Shown here: one piece after another, positions 25,823 through 34,361 of the stretch
How the letters are laid out: each line of letters starts with the position of its first letter
How positions within the stretch are numbered: the stretch's first letter is position 1
Source: Chryseolinea serpens
GTDB lineage: Bacteria; Bacteroidota; Bacteroidia; Cytophagales; Cyclobacteriaceae
NCBI RefSeq assembly: GCF_900129725.1
Contig: NZ_FQWQ01000002.1
Coordinates: 1 to 64,000 of the forward strand
Direction: 5' to 3'
DNA length: 64,000 bases
Position numbers and translations under genes: made by a program
The notes under the pieces: generated by a model
The model's input: only the letters and a program-made list of their open reading frames with translations
Told to the model about the DNA's origin: nothing
The model's database searches: none

Positions 25823-26467
25823 TTAAGGGCGATAATATTTTTTACGCCACATTTCAAAACCATCTTTTTTGCTGCCGATCTTTTCCAGGACATCGAACAA
25901 GCAGCCTCCCCAGAAGTTACGCATCCCATTTCCATGTGGCGGCGCTACCATCCGTTCCGAAAACAGCACTTCTTTCGTATTGAGGTTGATGAAGGTGACA
26001 TAAATGGAACCTTCTTTATTCGTCTTGTTGAAGCTCTCCACATTGAACATGAGCCCGATGCCACTCAAGCCGCTCAGGTCGTAGCCGGCGATGATCTCGT
26101 CGATGTCGGAAACTTTCAGGTGCAGGTAGTCTTTTTCTGCATCCGAAAACATGCTCAGCACATCCAACTCGGAGTTGTGGGCTTTCACCGCTTGCAGGTT
26201 GTTCTCCACCTTCTTGCGGCCGATGGCCCTGGCGATGTCGTATTTGTCGGGCTCTTTCAGGATGAGATCATTCCAGGCATCCAACAAGTGACGCACGTCC
26301 GACTCGGAGCCGAATTTCTCGCGGTCGCCGATAAAGTTTGCGCGCGAAAAGTCCAGGCCCAGCCAGGTCACGGGCACCTCAGGGCGAAACACATCGCTCT
26401 TGGTTTGCGCCTTCGCAGAGAAGGCCGTCAACACGAAAAACAGGAATGCGATTCTTTTCAGGTTCAT
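25823..26467 (-). CDS. Exported protein of unknown function in the pigment locus
   Basis: About 214 residues; the start at 26465-26467 is chosen because it opens a signal peptide (MNLKRIAFLFFVLTAFSAKAQ), and the upstream extension overlaps the dehydratase gene without protein-like content. The mature part begins TKSDVFRPEVPVTWLGLDFS and has an acidic helical middle and the strand pair SIYVTFINLNTKEVLFSE. I do not recognise the family. Its place between the thioesterase and dehydratase genes means it is likely part of the pathway or of product localisation. It could bind the lipid product in the periplasm, but that is a guess. Confidence 0.65.
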   Translation of the reverse strand: MNLKRIAFLFFVLTAFSAKAQTKSDVFRPEVPVTWLGLDFSRANFIGDREKFGSESDVRHLLDAWNDLILKEPDKYDIARAIGRKKVENNLQAVKAHNSELDVLSMFSDAEKDYLHLKVSDIDEIIAGYDLSGLSGIGLMFNVESFNKTNKEGSIYVTFINLNTKEVLFSERMVAPPHGNGMRNFWGGCLFDVLEKIGSKKDGFEMWRKKYYRP

Positions 26468-26478
26468 ATCTCTGGTTT

Positions 26479-26904
26479 TTAGGATTGCAGCTTGGCGAAG
26501 ATCCGCATCTCGCAAGACGCCAGCACGTTTCCATCCTGCTCCACCTTACCTTGCACCACCGTGATGTCCAGCACTTTGTTGACGATCTCCACCGAGGTGG
26601 TGATGGTCGTATTTTCTTTCGGGAGACCCGCGATCTTCAGGTTCTTTACGGCCGCGATATAGCCGATGGGAATGGGAATATTTTTCTTCGAGCATTGATA
26701 GCCCACATGCACGGCGGCGGTCTGCGCGATGTTCTCCACCAGACCCGGCTCCATAAAGTGGCCCGCGGAGACGAAAAGGTTTGTGGGGTCAATGGCAAGC
26801 TGGGTCACCGCACGGGTGTCGCTTGCTTCCAGCAGGTTGTGCACCATCACAATGGGATTGCGCTGGGGAATGTATTGGAGGATGTCGGTTTGGTTTGCTA
26901 ACAT
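26479..26904 (-). CDS. ApeP/FabA-like 3-hydroxyacyl-ACP dehydratase (second)
   Basis: 141 residues of hotdog fold. It starts with ILQYIPQRNPIVMVHNLLE, the usual FabZ/ApeP opening, and the active segment is SAGHFMEPGLVENIAQTAAV with candidate catalytic His49 and Glu57 (the helix acid). It would dehydrate 3-hydroxyacyl-ACP intermediates. With the FabZ-like protein at 16245-16613 this makes a heterodimeric ApeI/ApeP-type pair possible, as known for aryl-polyene dehydratases. Confidence 0.85.
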   Translation of the reverse strand: MLANQTDILQYIPQRNPIVMVHNLLEASDTRAVTQLAIDPTNLFVSAGHFMEPGLVENIAQTAAVHVGYQCSKKNIPIPIGYIAAVKNLKIAGLPKENTTITTSVEIVNKVLDITVVQGKVEQDGNVLASCEMRIFAKLQS

Positions 26905-26922
26905 TGGCAGCGCAAAAATTGA

Positions 26923-27807
26923 TTATTTTCCCCAAAAGTTAAAATAATTAAACCACTGATCGGGGTAGGCCCGCACTTTTTGTTCCAGCTCGCCCACAAA
27001 TGCCGACAGGAGGCGCTCCATGAATTCAGCCTTCGTTTCGTCGTCCTTCCGGGTGAGCAGGCTGCTGCCAAAAAAGTGATAGTGGGTCGATGTTTCCTTG
27101 AAGGCAAACACGATGGAGACCGGCACGCGGAAACTGGCCGACAACAGGAACGGCCCGATGGGGAACGGCGCCTCGTCGCCCAGCAATTTCTTGTAGGTGA
27201 TCTTATTGCCCTCCAGGAAGCGGTCGGCATGGAGGCAGATCAGCTCGTTGTTCTGCAGGGCCTCGCCCATGGCAAATACGTGTGACATGTCTTCCTTGAT
27301 GACGATGATGCGGAGGTTGCGTCCACCGGTCACGCTTTCCAGGTAGTCTTTGATGCGTTGGTGCTCGCCGTCGAACATGACCACGTTCACGCGGGTGTCG
27401 AGGCGGCGCAGCAGGTGGCCGGCAGCTTCCCAGTTGCCCACGTGGGCGCTCAGCAAGATCCCCCCTTTGCCACCGCGGACGATCTCGCGAAGGTTCTCCT
27501 CGCCGTCAAAATCGTAGGTAAAGCGGTTCCCGATACCCGCCATGACCACCACTTTGTCGAGCAGGGTCTGGCCAAAGATGTAATAGTTCCGGTAGACCTT
27601 GAAAATGGATTTCAGCACACCATAGCCGTGACGCCGGCGGAAATAGGCGTAGATGGGACGCGTAGAACTCCAGGAAAAAAGAAAGTAATAGAAGGCTACA
27701 AAACGCAGCACAACATAGGCAGGCAAGACACCCAATGTCTTGATGATGAAAACAAAAATCCGATACCCCAACGGGGTGCCTTTGGATTTACCCTGCCAGC
27801 GCGGCAT
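26923..27807 (-). CDS. LpxL/HtrB-like lysophospholipid acyltransferase
   Basis: 294 residues. An N-terminal membrane helix (about 15-45) is followed by the family motif HVGNWEAAG near 122 (HX4E/D type). Downstream are IIVIKEDMSHVFAMGEAL and ELICLHADRF, the usual substrate-positioning residues. These enzymes transfer an acyl chain from ACP to a lipid acceptor. In aryl-polyene and flexirubin loci one likely role is attaching the polyene acyl group to a membrane lipid or dialkyl acceptor (inference). It is 8 bp before the second ACP gene. Confidence 0.85.
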   Translation of the reverse strand: MPRWQGKSKGTPLGYRIFVFIIKTLGVLPAYVVLRFVAFYYFLFSWSSTRPIYAYFRRRHGYGVLKSIFKVYRNYYIFGQTLLDKVVVMAGIGNRFTYDFDGEENLREIVRGGKGGILLSAHVGNWEAAGHLLRRLDTRVNVVMFDGEHQRIKDYLESVTGGRNLRIIVIKEDMSHVFAMGEALQNNELICLHADRFLEGNKITYKKLLGDEAPFPIGPFLLSASFRVPVSIVFAFKETSTHYHFFGSSLLTRKDDETKAEFMERLLSAFVGELEQKVRAYPDQWFNYFNFWGK

Positions 27808-27815
27808 ATCTTCGG

Positions 27816-28073
27816 TTAGGCTACTTTTTCGCCTACACGGTGCTCTACGTAGTCGTAGAAGCTTTGAAAGGTGTCGATGTTTGTAAAGTCTTCGGGTTTC
27901 ACTTTGAAACCGAAGTTGCTTTCGATCACTACCACCAGATCAATGTAGTCGAGGCTGTCGAGTTCCAGCGTTTCACGCAGGTTGGCGGCCGGCGTGATCT
28001 TGCCGGGGTCCACTTCAAACTCTTCTACCAAAAAACCGTTGATCTTGTCAACAATAAATTTTGTTTCCATCAC
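27816..28073 (-). CDS. Acyl carrier protein (second)
   Basis: 85 residues with the attachment motif LELDSLDYIDLVVVIE, Ser40. The C-terminus IDTFQSFYDYVEHRVGE is an amphipathic helix typical of ACPs in these loci. It abuts the FabF-like KS gene directly (1-bp spacing), so KS and ACP are probably a functional pair. It differs clearly from the ACP at 20900-21157, so it is not a recent duplicate. Confidence 0.92.
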   Translation of the reverse strand: MMETKFIVDKINGFLVEEFEVDPGKITPAANLRETLELDSLDYIDLVVVIESNFGFKVKPEDFTNIDTFQSFYDYVEHRVGEKVA

Positions 28074-29297
28074 TTATTTGCTCCACTTTTTAACTATCAA
28101 AGTCGAATTCGTTCCTCCGAAACCGAAAGAATTAGACAAAAATACATCAATATTTTTATTCATCGTCTTCGCCACAATATTGAGGCGTGCTGAATCTTCG
28201 TCCGGTGTTTCAAAATTTATGTTTGGAGCGATAAAACCGTTTTCCATCATGAGCATGGAATAGACGATTTCGCTTGCGCCGGCCATCCAGCACTCGTGTC
28301 CGGTCATTGACTTGGTTGAGCTGACCGGTGTATGATTTTCTCCAAAAACATCAAATATCGCCTTCGCTTCGCTCGCATCGCCTGCCGGTGTGGAAGTGGC
28401 GTGTGCATTTACGTAATCGATTTCGCTGGGTTTAAGACCCGAACTCTTCATCGCCATGCGCAACGAACGGGCGGGACCTTGCACGGTGGGATTGGAGATG
28501 TGTTCGCCATTGGACGAGAAGCCATAGCCGATCACCTCCGCTAATATTTTCGCCCCGCGTTTCTGTGCCGATTCCAGGCTCTCCAAAATCACGGTGGCAG
28601 CTCCCCCGCTGGGCACCAGGCCGTCGCGGTGTTTGTCGAAGGGGCGCGAAGCTGCGGTGGGGTTATCGTGGCGGATAGAGAAAGCGCCGAGGGCGTCGAA
28701 ATTGCCCATCGAGTAGACGTTCGTCTCCTGTGCTCCTCCACAGATGATGCAATCCTGCATGCCATTGCGGATGAACATGGCTCCCATGCCAATGGCGTGC
28801 GATCCGCTGGCGCAGGCAGCACTCACGGTGAAATTGATTCCTTTGAGCCTGAAAATGGTGGCCAGGTTCATGTTCACGGTCGAGTTGAGCACCTGGAACA
28901 CGTTGCCGGAGCCCACCATCATAGTGTCTTTCTTCTCGCGGATAATGTCCACGGCTTCGATCACGGGCGCAGCCGAGCTGTCGTTGCCATAGATGATGCC
29001 CAGTTCGTGCTGATCGATGAAGTCCTGGTCGATGCCGGCCTGGGCCAGCGCCTGGGTGGTCGCCATGTAGGCATATTCCCCCTGTTCGGGTAACATCACG
29101 CGAGCACGGCGGTCCAGCACGCCTTTCAGGGCAGGTCTTTCCACAAACCCCGTGAGGCTGGAGCGATAGCCCATTTCCGTACGCTTGGGATCGAGGATGA
29201 TGCCGGATTTTCCGGCATACAGCGACTGCTGCACTTCCTCCAGGCTTTTGCCGATGCACGAGTAAATCCCCAGACCTGTTATGACGACTCTGTTCAT
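28074..29297 (-). CDS. FabF/FabB-like beta-ketoacyl-ACP synthase (third)
   Basis: 407 residues. The nucleophile is Cys162 in FTVSAACASGSHAIGMG; the His motifs are VNAHATSTPAGD and KSMTGHECWMAGASE (note CWMAG in place of the usual LGAAG), so the triad is complete. It starts RVVITGLGIYSCIGKSLEE. It is the first gene of the internal transcription unit after a 153-bp gap with a good promoter match. Its place just before the ACP and after FabG fits elongation of the aryl starter. Confidence 0.92.
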   Translation of the reverse strand: MNRVVITGLGIYSCIGKSLEEVQQSLYAGKSGIILDPKRTEMGYRSSLTGFVERPALKGVLDRRARVMLPEQGEYAYMATTQALAQAGIDQDFIDQHELGIIYGNDSSAAPVIEAVDIIREKKDTMMVGSGNVFQVLNSTVNMNLATIFRLKGINFTVSAACASGSHAIGMGAMFIRNGMQDCIICGGAQETNVYSMGNFDALGAFSIRHDNPTAASRPFDKHRDGLVPSGGAATVILESLESAQKRGAKILAEVIGYGFSSNGEHISNPTVQGPARSLRMAMKSSGLKPSEIDYVNAHATSTPAGDASEAKAIFDVFGENHTPVSSTKSMTGHECWMAGASEIVYSMLMMENGFIAPNINFETPDEDSARLNIVAKTMNKNIDVFLSNSFGFGGTNSTLIVKKWSK

Positions 29298-29366
29298 TCA
29301 GAATTAATACGCTAAATCACCATGCCAAACACCTTTTATCGGCATGCATACCATTACTTCAATCCG

Positions 29367-29399
29367 CAAAAATATAGTTTAAATTCGTGATTATCCTAA
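29367..29399 (-). promoter_or_regulatory. Bacteroidota-type promoter for the KS-ACP part of the locus
   Basis: On the minus strand TATTTTTG (29367-29374) is an exact match to the Bacteroidota -7 element TAnnTTTG, with TTAG (29396-29399, one mismatch to TTTG) 21 bases upstream. It lies 70 bases before the KS start, so the genes from 29297 downwards can be expressed apart from fabG and the ammonia-lyase. Confidence 0.55.
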
Positions 29400-29450
29400 C
29401 CACCCTCCGCAAAGTAGATGTATAAAATTCTCTACACTTTGGTCAGGGGA

Positions 29451-30179
29451 TCAGGAGTAAAGCCCTCCGTTGATGGAGATGACGTTTCCCGTGATGTAAG
29501 AAGCTCTCGTCGATGCCAGGAACACCACGGCGTCGGCTACTTCTTCGGGTTCGCCAAAACGTTTCATGGGCACCATGGCCTTCAATTCGGCCTCGTTCAA
29601 GTCCTGCGTCATGTCGGTTTTGATAAAGCCCGGCGCCACGGCGTTGACGGTCACTCCCCGGCGAGCCACTTCCTGCGCCAGTGCCTTGGTGGCACCGATC
29701 ACGCCGGCTTTTGCCGCCGAATAGTTGGTTTGTCCCGGCATGCCCTTCAGGCCCGACAGCGACACCACGCTCACGACACGACCATATTTGTTGGCCAACA
29801 TGCCATTAATCACCTGGCGCGTAACATAATAGAAAGCGTCCAGGCTGGAGCCCAGCACGTTCTTCCATTGCTGGTCGGTCATCCAGATCATGAGGGCGTC
29901 TTCGCGGATGCCGGCGTTGTTCACCAGCACCTCGATCACTTTGTCCTTGTTGGTTTCCACCCAGCCTCCCAACACCGCATCCACATCGGTTTTGTTGCCC
30001 ACATCGAACTTCAGCGTCTCGGCCGTAACATTCTTCTCGCGCACCAGCTCGGCTGTTTTAGCCGCCTCGGCGTCGTTGCTCTTGTAGTTGATCAGGATGT
30101 GATAGCCTTGCTCGGCCAACTTCACGCACACGGCGCGTCCTATGCCTCGCGAACCCCCGGTAACTAATGCGTATTTCAT
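29451..30179 (-). CDS. fabG: 3-oxoacyl-ACP reductase (FabG family)
   Basis: 242 residues of short-chain dehydrogenase type. The cofactor motif VTGGSRGIGRAVC (about 6-18), the NNAGI segment, the catalytic VSLSGLKGMPGQTNYSAAKA (Ser and Tyr-x3-Lys) and NAVAPGFIKTDMT are all in place. It reduces 3-oxoacyl-ACP to 3-hydroxyacyl-ACP with NADPH in each round of polyene synthesis. It begins directly after the ammonia-lyase stop (30180-30182), so the two are co-transcribed. The symbol marks the family; a housekeeping fabG may exist elsewhere. Confidence 0.9.
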   Translation of the reverse strand: MKYALVTGGSRGIGRAVCVKLAEQGYHILINYKSNDAEAAKTAELVREKNVTAETLKFDVGNKTDVDAVLGGWVETNKDKVIEVLVNNAGIREDALMIWMTDQQWKNVLGSSLDAFYYVTRQVINGMLANKYGRVVSVVSLSGLKGMPGQTNYSAAKAGVIGATKALAQEVARRGVTVNAVAPGFIKTDMTQDLNEAELKAMVPMKRFGEPEEVADAVVFLASTRASYITGNVISINGGLYS

Positions 30180-31721
30180 CTATAATTTTGTAGTTGAGCC
30201 CAACGTCACTAAATATTTGCGCACAGCCTGGATGTCTTTATACAACGGCTTATCCTCCAGGACAGGCCCCACCACGGCACGGACCTCCTCATAGAACTTA
30301 TGCGTGAACGACGACAAACGTGGCTGACACTTCAGGAAGTCGATGGCCTGCGCCAAGGCGATGGTTTGGATGGCCAGCACGTCAAAACCGTTGTCGATCA
30401 CTTTGCGGGTCATCAAAGCGGCATTGCAGCCCATGCTCACGATGTCCTGGTTGTCGTTGTTGTTGGAGATGCTGTGGAGGTACATGGGGAACGACAGCGT
30501 CTGGTTCTCGGCCGTGGTCGAGGTGGCGGTGAATTGCATGCCCTGCAAGCCCAGGTTCAACCCCAGCGTGCCCAGGTTGATGAACGGCGACAGCTTCTGG
30601 TTCAGCTTGTCGTTCAGCAGATAATTCAACTGGCGTTCCGACAGCATGGTGAGCTTGGTCATCACGATCTTGAGCTTGTCCATGGCCAGCGACACATAGT
30701 CGCCGTGGAAGTTGCCACCGTGGTAGACGTTCTCGCGTTCATGGTCGATCACGGGATTGTCATTGACGGAGTTCACCTCGTCTTCCACCACTTTGCGGAC
30801 CTCGGCCAGCGTGTCGTACACGGGTCCCAGAATTTGGGGAACACAGCGCAGCGAGTAGTATTCCTGCACCTTGTCGGTGAAGATGGCCTCTTCGATCTTG
30901 CGGTGGTATAAATGGTCGGGACGTTTGCGGATCAGTTTGCTGTCGTGCAGCAGGGTGCGAATGGATTCGGCGACCTTGGATTGGCCGGGGTGATGCTTCA
31001 CATGGTTCAGCTCCAGCGAGAAGTGATCGTCGAACGACTTCATCAACTCGTTGGTGATGGCCGAAAGGATCACCGAGCAGGTGAACAGGTATTGTGCATG
31101 GATGAGGTTGACCATGCCGATGCCGGTCATGGCCGACGTGCCGTTCATGAGGGCCAGGCCTTCGCGAAGGTGCACATCCAGCGGGGTGATCTTGCGGGCG
31201 GCGTAAACTTCTTTGGTGGATTGCAACTTACCGTCTACCAGCACTTCGCCTTCGCCGATCAGGTTCAGGGCCAGGTGGGCGAGCTGCACCAGGTCGCCGC
31301 TGGCACCCACGCCACCGCGCTCGAAGATGCAGGCGCTGATGCGGGCATTGAGTAGGTCGCGCAGCAGGGCAACGGCGCTAGGGTGAACACCCGAGGAAGC
31401 CTGCATGAGACTGCTCAGGCGCGCGAGCATGGTTGCCCGCGACAGATCTTCGGCGATGGGCTGGCCCGCACCGGAGCTGTGGCTGCGAATGAGGTTGAAT
31501 TGCAGTTGACGCTGATCGTCTTCGCTGATCTTATATTGTGCCATCGGCCCCAGGCCGGTGTTGATCCCGTAGATGATCTTGTGCTGGGAGTAGGACTTCA
31601 GAAAGGTGAAATTATGCTCTACTTTCTTCACTGCGGCACTGTCCAATTCCACAACTTCTCCCTGATAGAGAACCTTTTCGAAATCCGCCACTGACAGCTT
31701 CTCCTGTCCTACTTTGATCAT
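30180..31721 (-). CDS. Aromatic amino acid ammonia-lyase (HAL/TAL family)
   Basis: 513 residues. The MIO cofactor triad Ala140-Ser141-Gly142 lies in GGVGASGDLVQLAH, and IIYGINTGLGPMAQ (about 49-62) carries the catalytic Tyr loop. Family members remove ammonia from histidine, tyrosine or phenylalanine. The ring-selectivity pair at 80-81 is Ser-His (NLIRSHSSGAG), a pattern of histidine ammonia-lyases, but the location at the head of a polyene locus points to tyrosine ammonia-lyase making 4-hydroxycinnamate as starter. The substrate needs testing. First gene of the locus. Confidence 0.85.
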   Translation of the reverse strand: MIKVGQEKLSVADFEKVLYQGEVVELDSAAVKKVEHNFTFLKSYSQHKIIYGINTGLGPMAQYKISEDDQRQLQFNLIRSHSSGAGQPIAEDLSRATMLARLSSLMQASSGVHPSAVALLRDLLNARISACIFERGGVGASGDLVQLAHLALNLIGEGEVLVDGKLQSTKEVYAARKITPLDVHLREGLALMNGTSAMTGIGMVNLIHAQYLFTCSVILSAITNELMKSFDDHFSLELNHVKHHPGQSKVAESIRTLLHDSKLIRKRPDHLYHRKIEEAIFTDKVQEYYSLRCVPQILGPVYDTLAEVRKVVEDEVNSVNDNPVIDHERENVYHGGNFHGDYVSLAMDKLKIVMTKLTMLSERQLNYLLNDKLNQKLSPFINLGTLGLNLGLQGMQFTATSTTAENQTLSFPMYLHSISNNNDNQDIVSMGCNAALMTRKVIDNGFDVLAIQTIALAQAIDFLKCQPRLSSFTHKFYEEVRAVVGPVLEDKPLYKDIQAVRKYLVTLGSTTKL

Positions 31722-32088
31722 ATGCGCTAATACTGGTTTAAAGATCGAGGTTTAAAACGGGCGCAAAATAGTAAAGACGAGTGTAATAATCACACGAATG
31801 GGTTCGTTTGGCCATATTTTGTTTACTTCCAACCGCCCGACAAACAAAGTCGCCACCCCAACCTGCCCCTACGCCACCCACACGTAATATTCTCCGCGAA
31901 TAACATTCATCCCAAAATCGCTCGCTCGAAGTATGCAACCACCCGTCCTTTGTCGGGCAACGCCAACAAAGCGCATTCAGCAGCAAATCCCCATCAAAAA
32001 AATACCGCCTTTGTTGGTGTTCTTCACCAACAATCTCCTTCCAGCCACTCTATTCGAGCCAATCAGAGTTGGTCGTTTATCCCAATTC
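31722..32088. other. Intergenic region upstream of the pigment locus
   Basis: 367 bp between the ammonia-lyase and transposase genes. It holds a REP copy at 32011-32033 and a weak promoter candidate for the locus (minus strand, CTATTTTG at 31764-31771 with TGTG at 31791-31794, spacing 19, each one mismatch from consensus). No gene is seen. Confidence 0.4.
32011..32033. repeat. REP-like hairpin (copy next to transposase)
   Basis: TTGTTGGTG-TTCTT-CACCAACAA: a 9-bp perfect stem with 5-base loop, the reverse complement of the copies at 32767, 32874, 32981, 33088 and 40276. It lies 56 bp from the 3' end of the REP-associated transposase gene. Confidence 0.85.
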
Positions 32089-32619
32089 TCACCCATCGAT
32101 ATGAACAAGAAATTCCCATCTCCTCTCCCCATTACTATAAAATCCAGCACTTGAATATTTATACTCCTCCGGGAATTCACACCACCCCGCTTTGACGGGA
32201 TTCAAATGAATATAATCAATCTTTTGCCTCATCACCTTTTCCGACCAAAGAGAGATCCCTAGCGAATTTCTTTCCCAAATCTGATATTTACGATCTCGTG
32301 CCTCGACCCGTAATTCTCTTTGCAGGGATGAATTTTCATTTCTCAAAATTTTGAGAATCTGTTGACTTGTAAATCTTAAAAAATCGCGTTGCACATTTTC
32401 TCTGGAATGATCACCGAGAATTTGCCAAATCAAATGCATATGATTTTGCATAATGACGAAGGCATAGATGGTCGCACGGTTTGTCATACTTAAGAAAGAT
32501 AAACTGGAGATGATTATATCTTTGAAACGATCATCCGCCAATACGGGCTTCCACTTCAGGCAAGTGATGGTGACGAATTCGGGATGCGTCTTGGCGTGAA
32601 CAAAGTTTTCTTTTTCCAT
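32089..32619 (-). CDS. REP-associated tyrosine transposase (RAYT, Y1_Tnp family)
   Basis: 176 residues, the usual size. The HUH metal-binding motif is QNHMHLIWQ (His60 and His62), and the nucleophile is Tyr136 in KIDYIHLNPVKAGW. The N-terminus HPEFVTITCLKWKPVLADD is the usual first strand and helix. RAYTs nick and rejoin single-stranded REP hairpins and are normally single-copy, chromosomal and not self-mobilising. This gene is bracketed by the TTGTTGGTG hairpins of the window, which fits its own REP substrate. No frameshift is visible, so it may be active. Confidence 0.9.
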   Translation of the reverse strand: MEKENFVHAKTHPEFVTITCLKWKPVLADDRFKDIIISSLSFLSMTNRATIYAFVIMQNHMHLIWQILGDHSRENVQRDFLRFTSQQILKILRNENSSLQRELRVEARDRKYQIWERNSLGISLWSEKVMRQKIDYIHLNPVKAGWCEFPEEYKYSSAGFYSNGERRWEFLVHIDG

Positions 32620-32689
32620 GGGCGATGGAAAATAGCCATGCGTACTGCATTGGTTTTGCAGTGGTGTTTTTTATCGGAACATTTTATGC

Positions 32690-33130
32690 GGGGTAAATTT
32701 GGGGAGGGGCATCAAATTGGGGATGACGAAAAGTTAGTTGATGAATTTCATATGTGGCGGCAGAACTTGTTGGTGAAGAACACCAACAAGGGCGATGGGG
32801 TGAATTTGGTGAGGGCGCCAAATTGGGGATGACGAAAAGTTAGTTGATGAATTTCATGTGTGGCGACCGAAACTTGTTGGTGAAGAACACCAACAAGGGC
32901 GATGGGGTGAATTTGGTGAGGGGCACCAAATTGGGGGTGACTAAAGTTAGTTGATGAATTTCATGTGTGGCGGCCGAAACTTGTTGGTGAAGAACACCAA
33001 CAAGGGCGATGGGGTGAATTTGGTGAGGGGCACCAAATTGGGGGTGACTAAAGTTAGTTGATGAATTTCATGTGTGGCGGCCGAAACTTGTTGGTGAAGA
33101 ACACCAACAAGGGCGATGGAACACCAACAA
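32690..33130. repeat. Tandem array of four ~107-bp REP-containing units
   Basis: Four units with hairpins starting at 32767, 32874, 32981 and 33088, each exactly 107 bp apart. Every unit has two inverted repeats: AATTTGGTG...CACCAAATT (degenerate in the first copy) and TTGTTGGTG-AAGAA-CACCAACAA. A partial copy of the second (ACACCAACAAGG) ends the array at 33121-33132. Between them lie AGTTAGTTGATGAATTTCAT and a GTGTGGCGGCC-like stretch. The layout is like a BIME of REP elements generated next to their transposase. No gene is present in this stretch. Confidence 0.9.
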
Positions 33131-33140
33131 GGCGTTAGGG

Positions 33141-34208
33141 TTATTTGCCAAACGACTCCACCTTATAATCCAAGTTCGTTCCGAACACGGGGAAGCTGAT
33201 TTTGAGCATGGCGTAGAAGCCCCGGCCTTGGAGGCTGGGGCGGTAGCCTACTTCGCCGCCGTAGGACCAGCTGAACATGCGGTTGAAGCGGCCGTCCATG
33301 CCGAGGCGGAAGCCGAGCATTTTGGTTTTGAGGGGGCTGATGTCGTAGGTGTGGGTGCCGGCGTTGGGGCTGTTGGGGTCGGCGTCGGTGTAGACGATGT
33401 TGTCGATTTTTATCGAGGGGGCTACCAGCACGTCAAAGTAGGCGGTGAAGATGAGGTCGTCGAGGCCTTCTTCGAATTTGTCGAAGTTAACGGCTACGTT
33501 TTTGATCCAGGTCATGGATCCGCCCACATACAATCCTTTGGAGGCGATGTTGCTGAAGACGTCGAAGGTTTCGTTGCGGCCGTTCACAAAGATGGTCTTG
33601 GGGAGGCCCACGCCTTCGGAGTTTTTCAGGTCGGCGTTGGTGAGTCCTTGTTTTTCGAGGGCGCGGCCGATGTCGGTAGAGCTGTCCCAGATGATGGCGC
33701 CTAAGCGGGCTCCGTAGATCTTGCGCACTTTGCAGGGCACTTCGGCGCTGAGGGGAACGCGGGCGGCCCATTTGTTGCCTTTGTAGCTGTTCTTGTAGAG
33801 GAACATCTTGGTTTTAGAACTTTCCTCGAAATCCTTGATGTGATAGGTGCCACCGAATTCATAGTAGTTGAATACTTCGGCGCGGTTGTCCACGTCGCTT
33901 CGCTTCACGGCGAAGTCGCGGGCCATGTCGAAGAACTGTTGGCTGTAGCTTTTGCGGAAGGCTACCCGGAAATCGGCTTTGTCCTTGTGATAGTAGACTG
34001 CCTCGGCGCCAAAGCCGGCCGTGACGTTGGTCACGAACATCTCGGCGTAGAGGGGTTGGATGCCCACAAACAGCTTGTTGACCGAATAGGGTTCGTCGTA
34101 TAGCTCTTCGTAGGTAACGGCGGTTTTATCCTTTCGTTCGCCCTGTGCAAAAAGATTGACGGAAGCCGTCAAAAACACAGCTATCAAGATTAAAAAGCGA
34201 TGGTTCAT
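33141..34208 (-). CDS. Outer-membrane protein, unknown family
   Basis: 355 residues. Signal peptide (1-21, ILIAVFLTASVNLFAQ) followed by a charged ERKDKTAVTYEELYDEP. The body is rich in alternating aromatic strands (GFGAEAVYYHKDKADFRVAF, GGSMTWIKNVAVNFDKFE) and ends SFPVFGTNLDYKVESFGK, closing on a short strand with an aromatic third from last, as in many barrels. I predict a periplasm-facing or barrel protein of unknown role. The tandem REP array ends 9 bp before its stop. Short motifs do not identify a family. Confidence 0.6.
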   Translation of the reverse strand: MNHRFLILIAVFLTASVNLFAQGERKDKTAVTYEELYDEPYSVNKLFVGIQPLYAEMFVTNVTAGFGAEAVYYHKDKADFRVAFRKSYSQQFFDMARDFAVKRSDVDNRAEVFNYYEFGGTYHIKDFEESSKTKMFLYKNSYKGNKWAARVPLSAEVPCKVRKIYGARLGAIIWDSSTDIGRALEKQGLTNADLKNSEGVGLPKTIFVNGRNETFDVFSNIASKGLYVGGSMTWIKNVAVNFDKFEEGLDDLIFTAYFDVLVAPSIKIDNIVYTDADPNSPNAGTHTYDISPLKTKMLGFRLGMDGRFNRMFSWSYGGEVGYRPSLQGRGFYAMLKISFPVFGTNLDYKVESFGK

Positions 34209-34361
34209 AACCTTCGTAAATTGGGTATAATAGGTAAAAATAGTAAATCTCCGGGTAAAAATTAGTCCCTATACATACGGCTAGCCCGACAGATGTAATA
34301 CTTTGATGCAAAATTACCTCGTTTGGGGCCTCGCAAGGTCCCCAATCAGGCGTCATCGGAC

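Noticed and set aside
6353-31721. DarA or DarB (dialkylresorcinol) genes inside the pigment locus
   Set aside because: Each gene in the interval was assigned; none has the size or motifs of DarA or the KAS III-type DarB.
32690-33130. Regular repeats that could suggest a CRISPR array
   Set aside because: The units are 107 bp with nearly identical sequence throughout, so there are no unique spacers; the hairpins match REP elements beside a RAYT gene.
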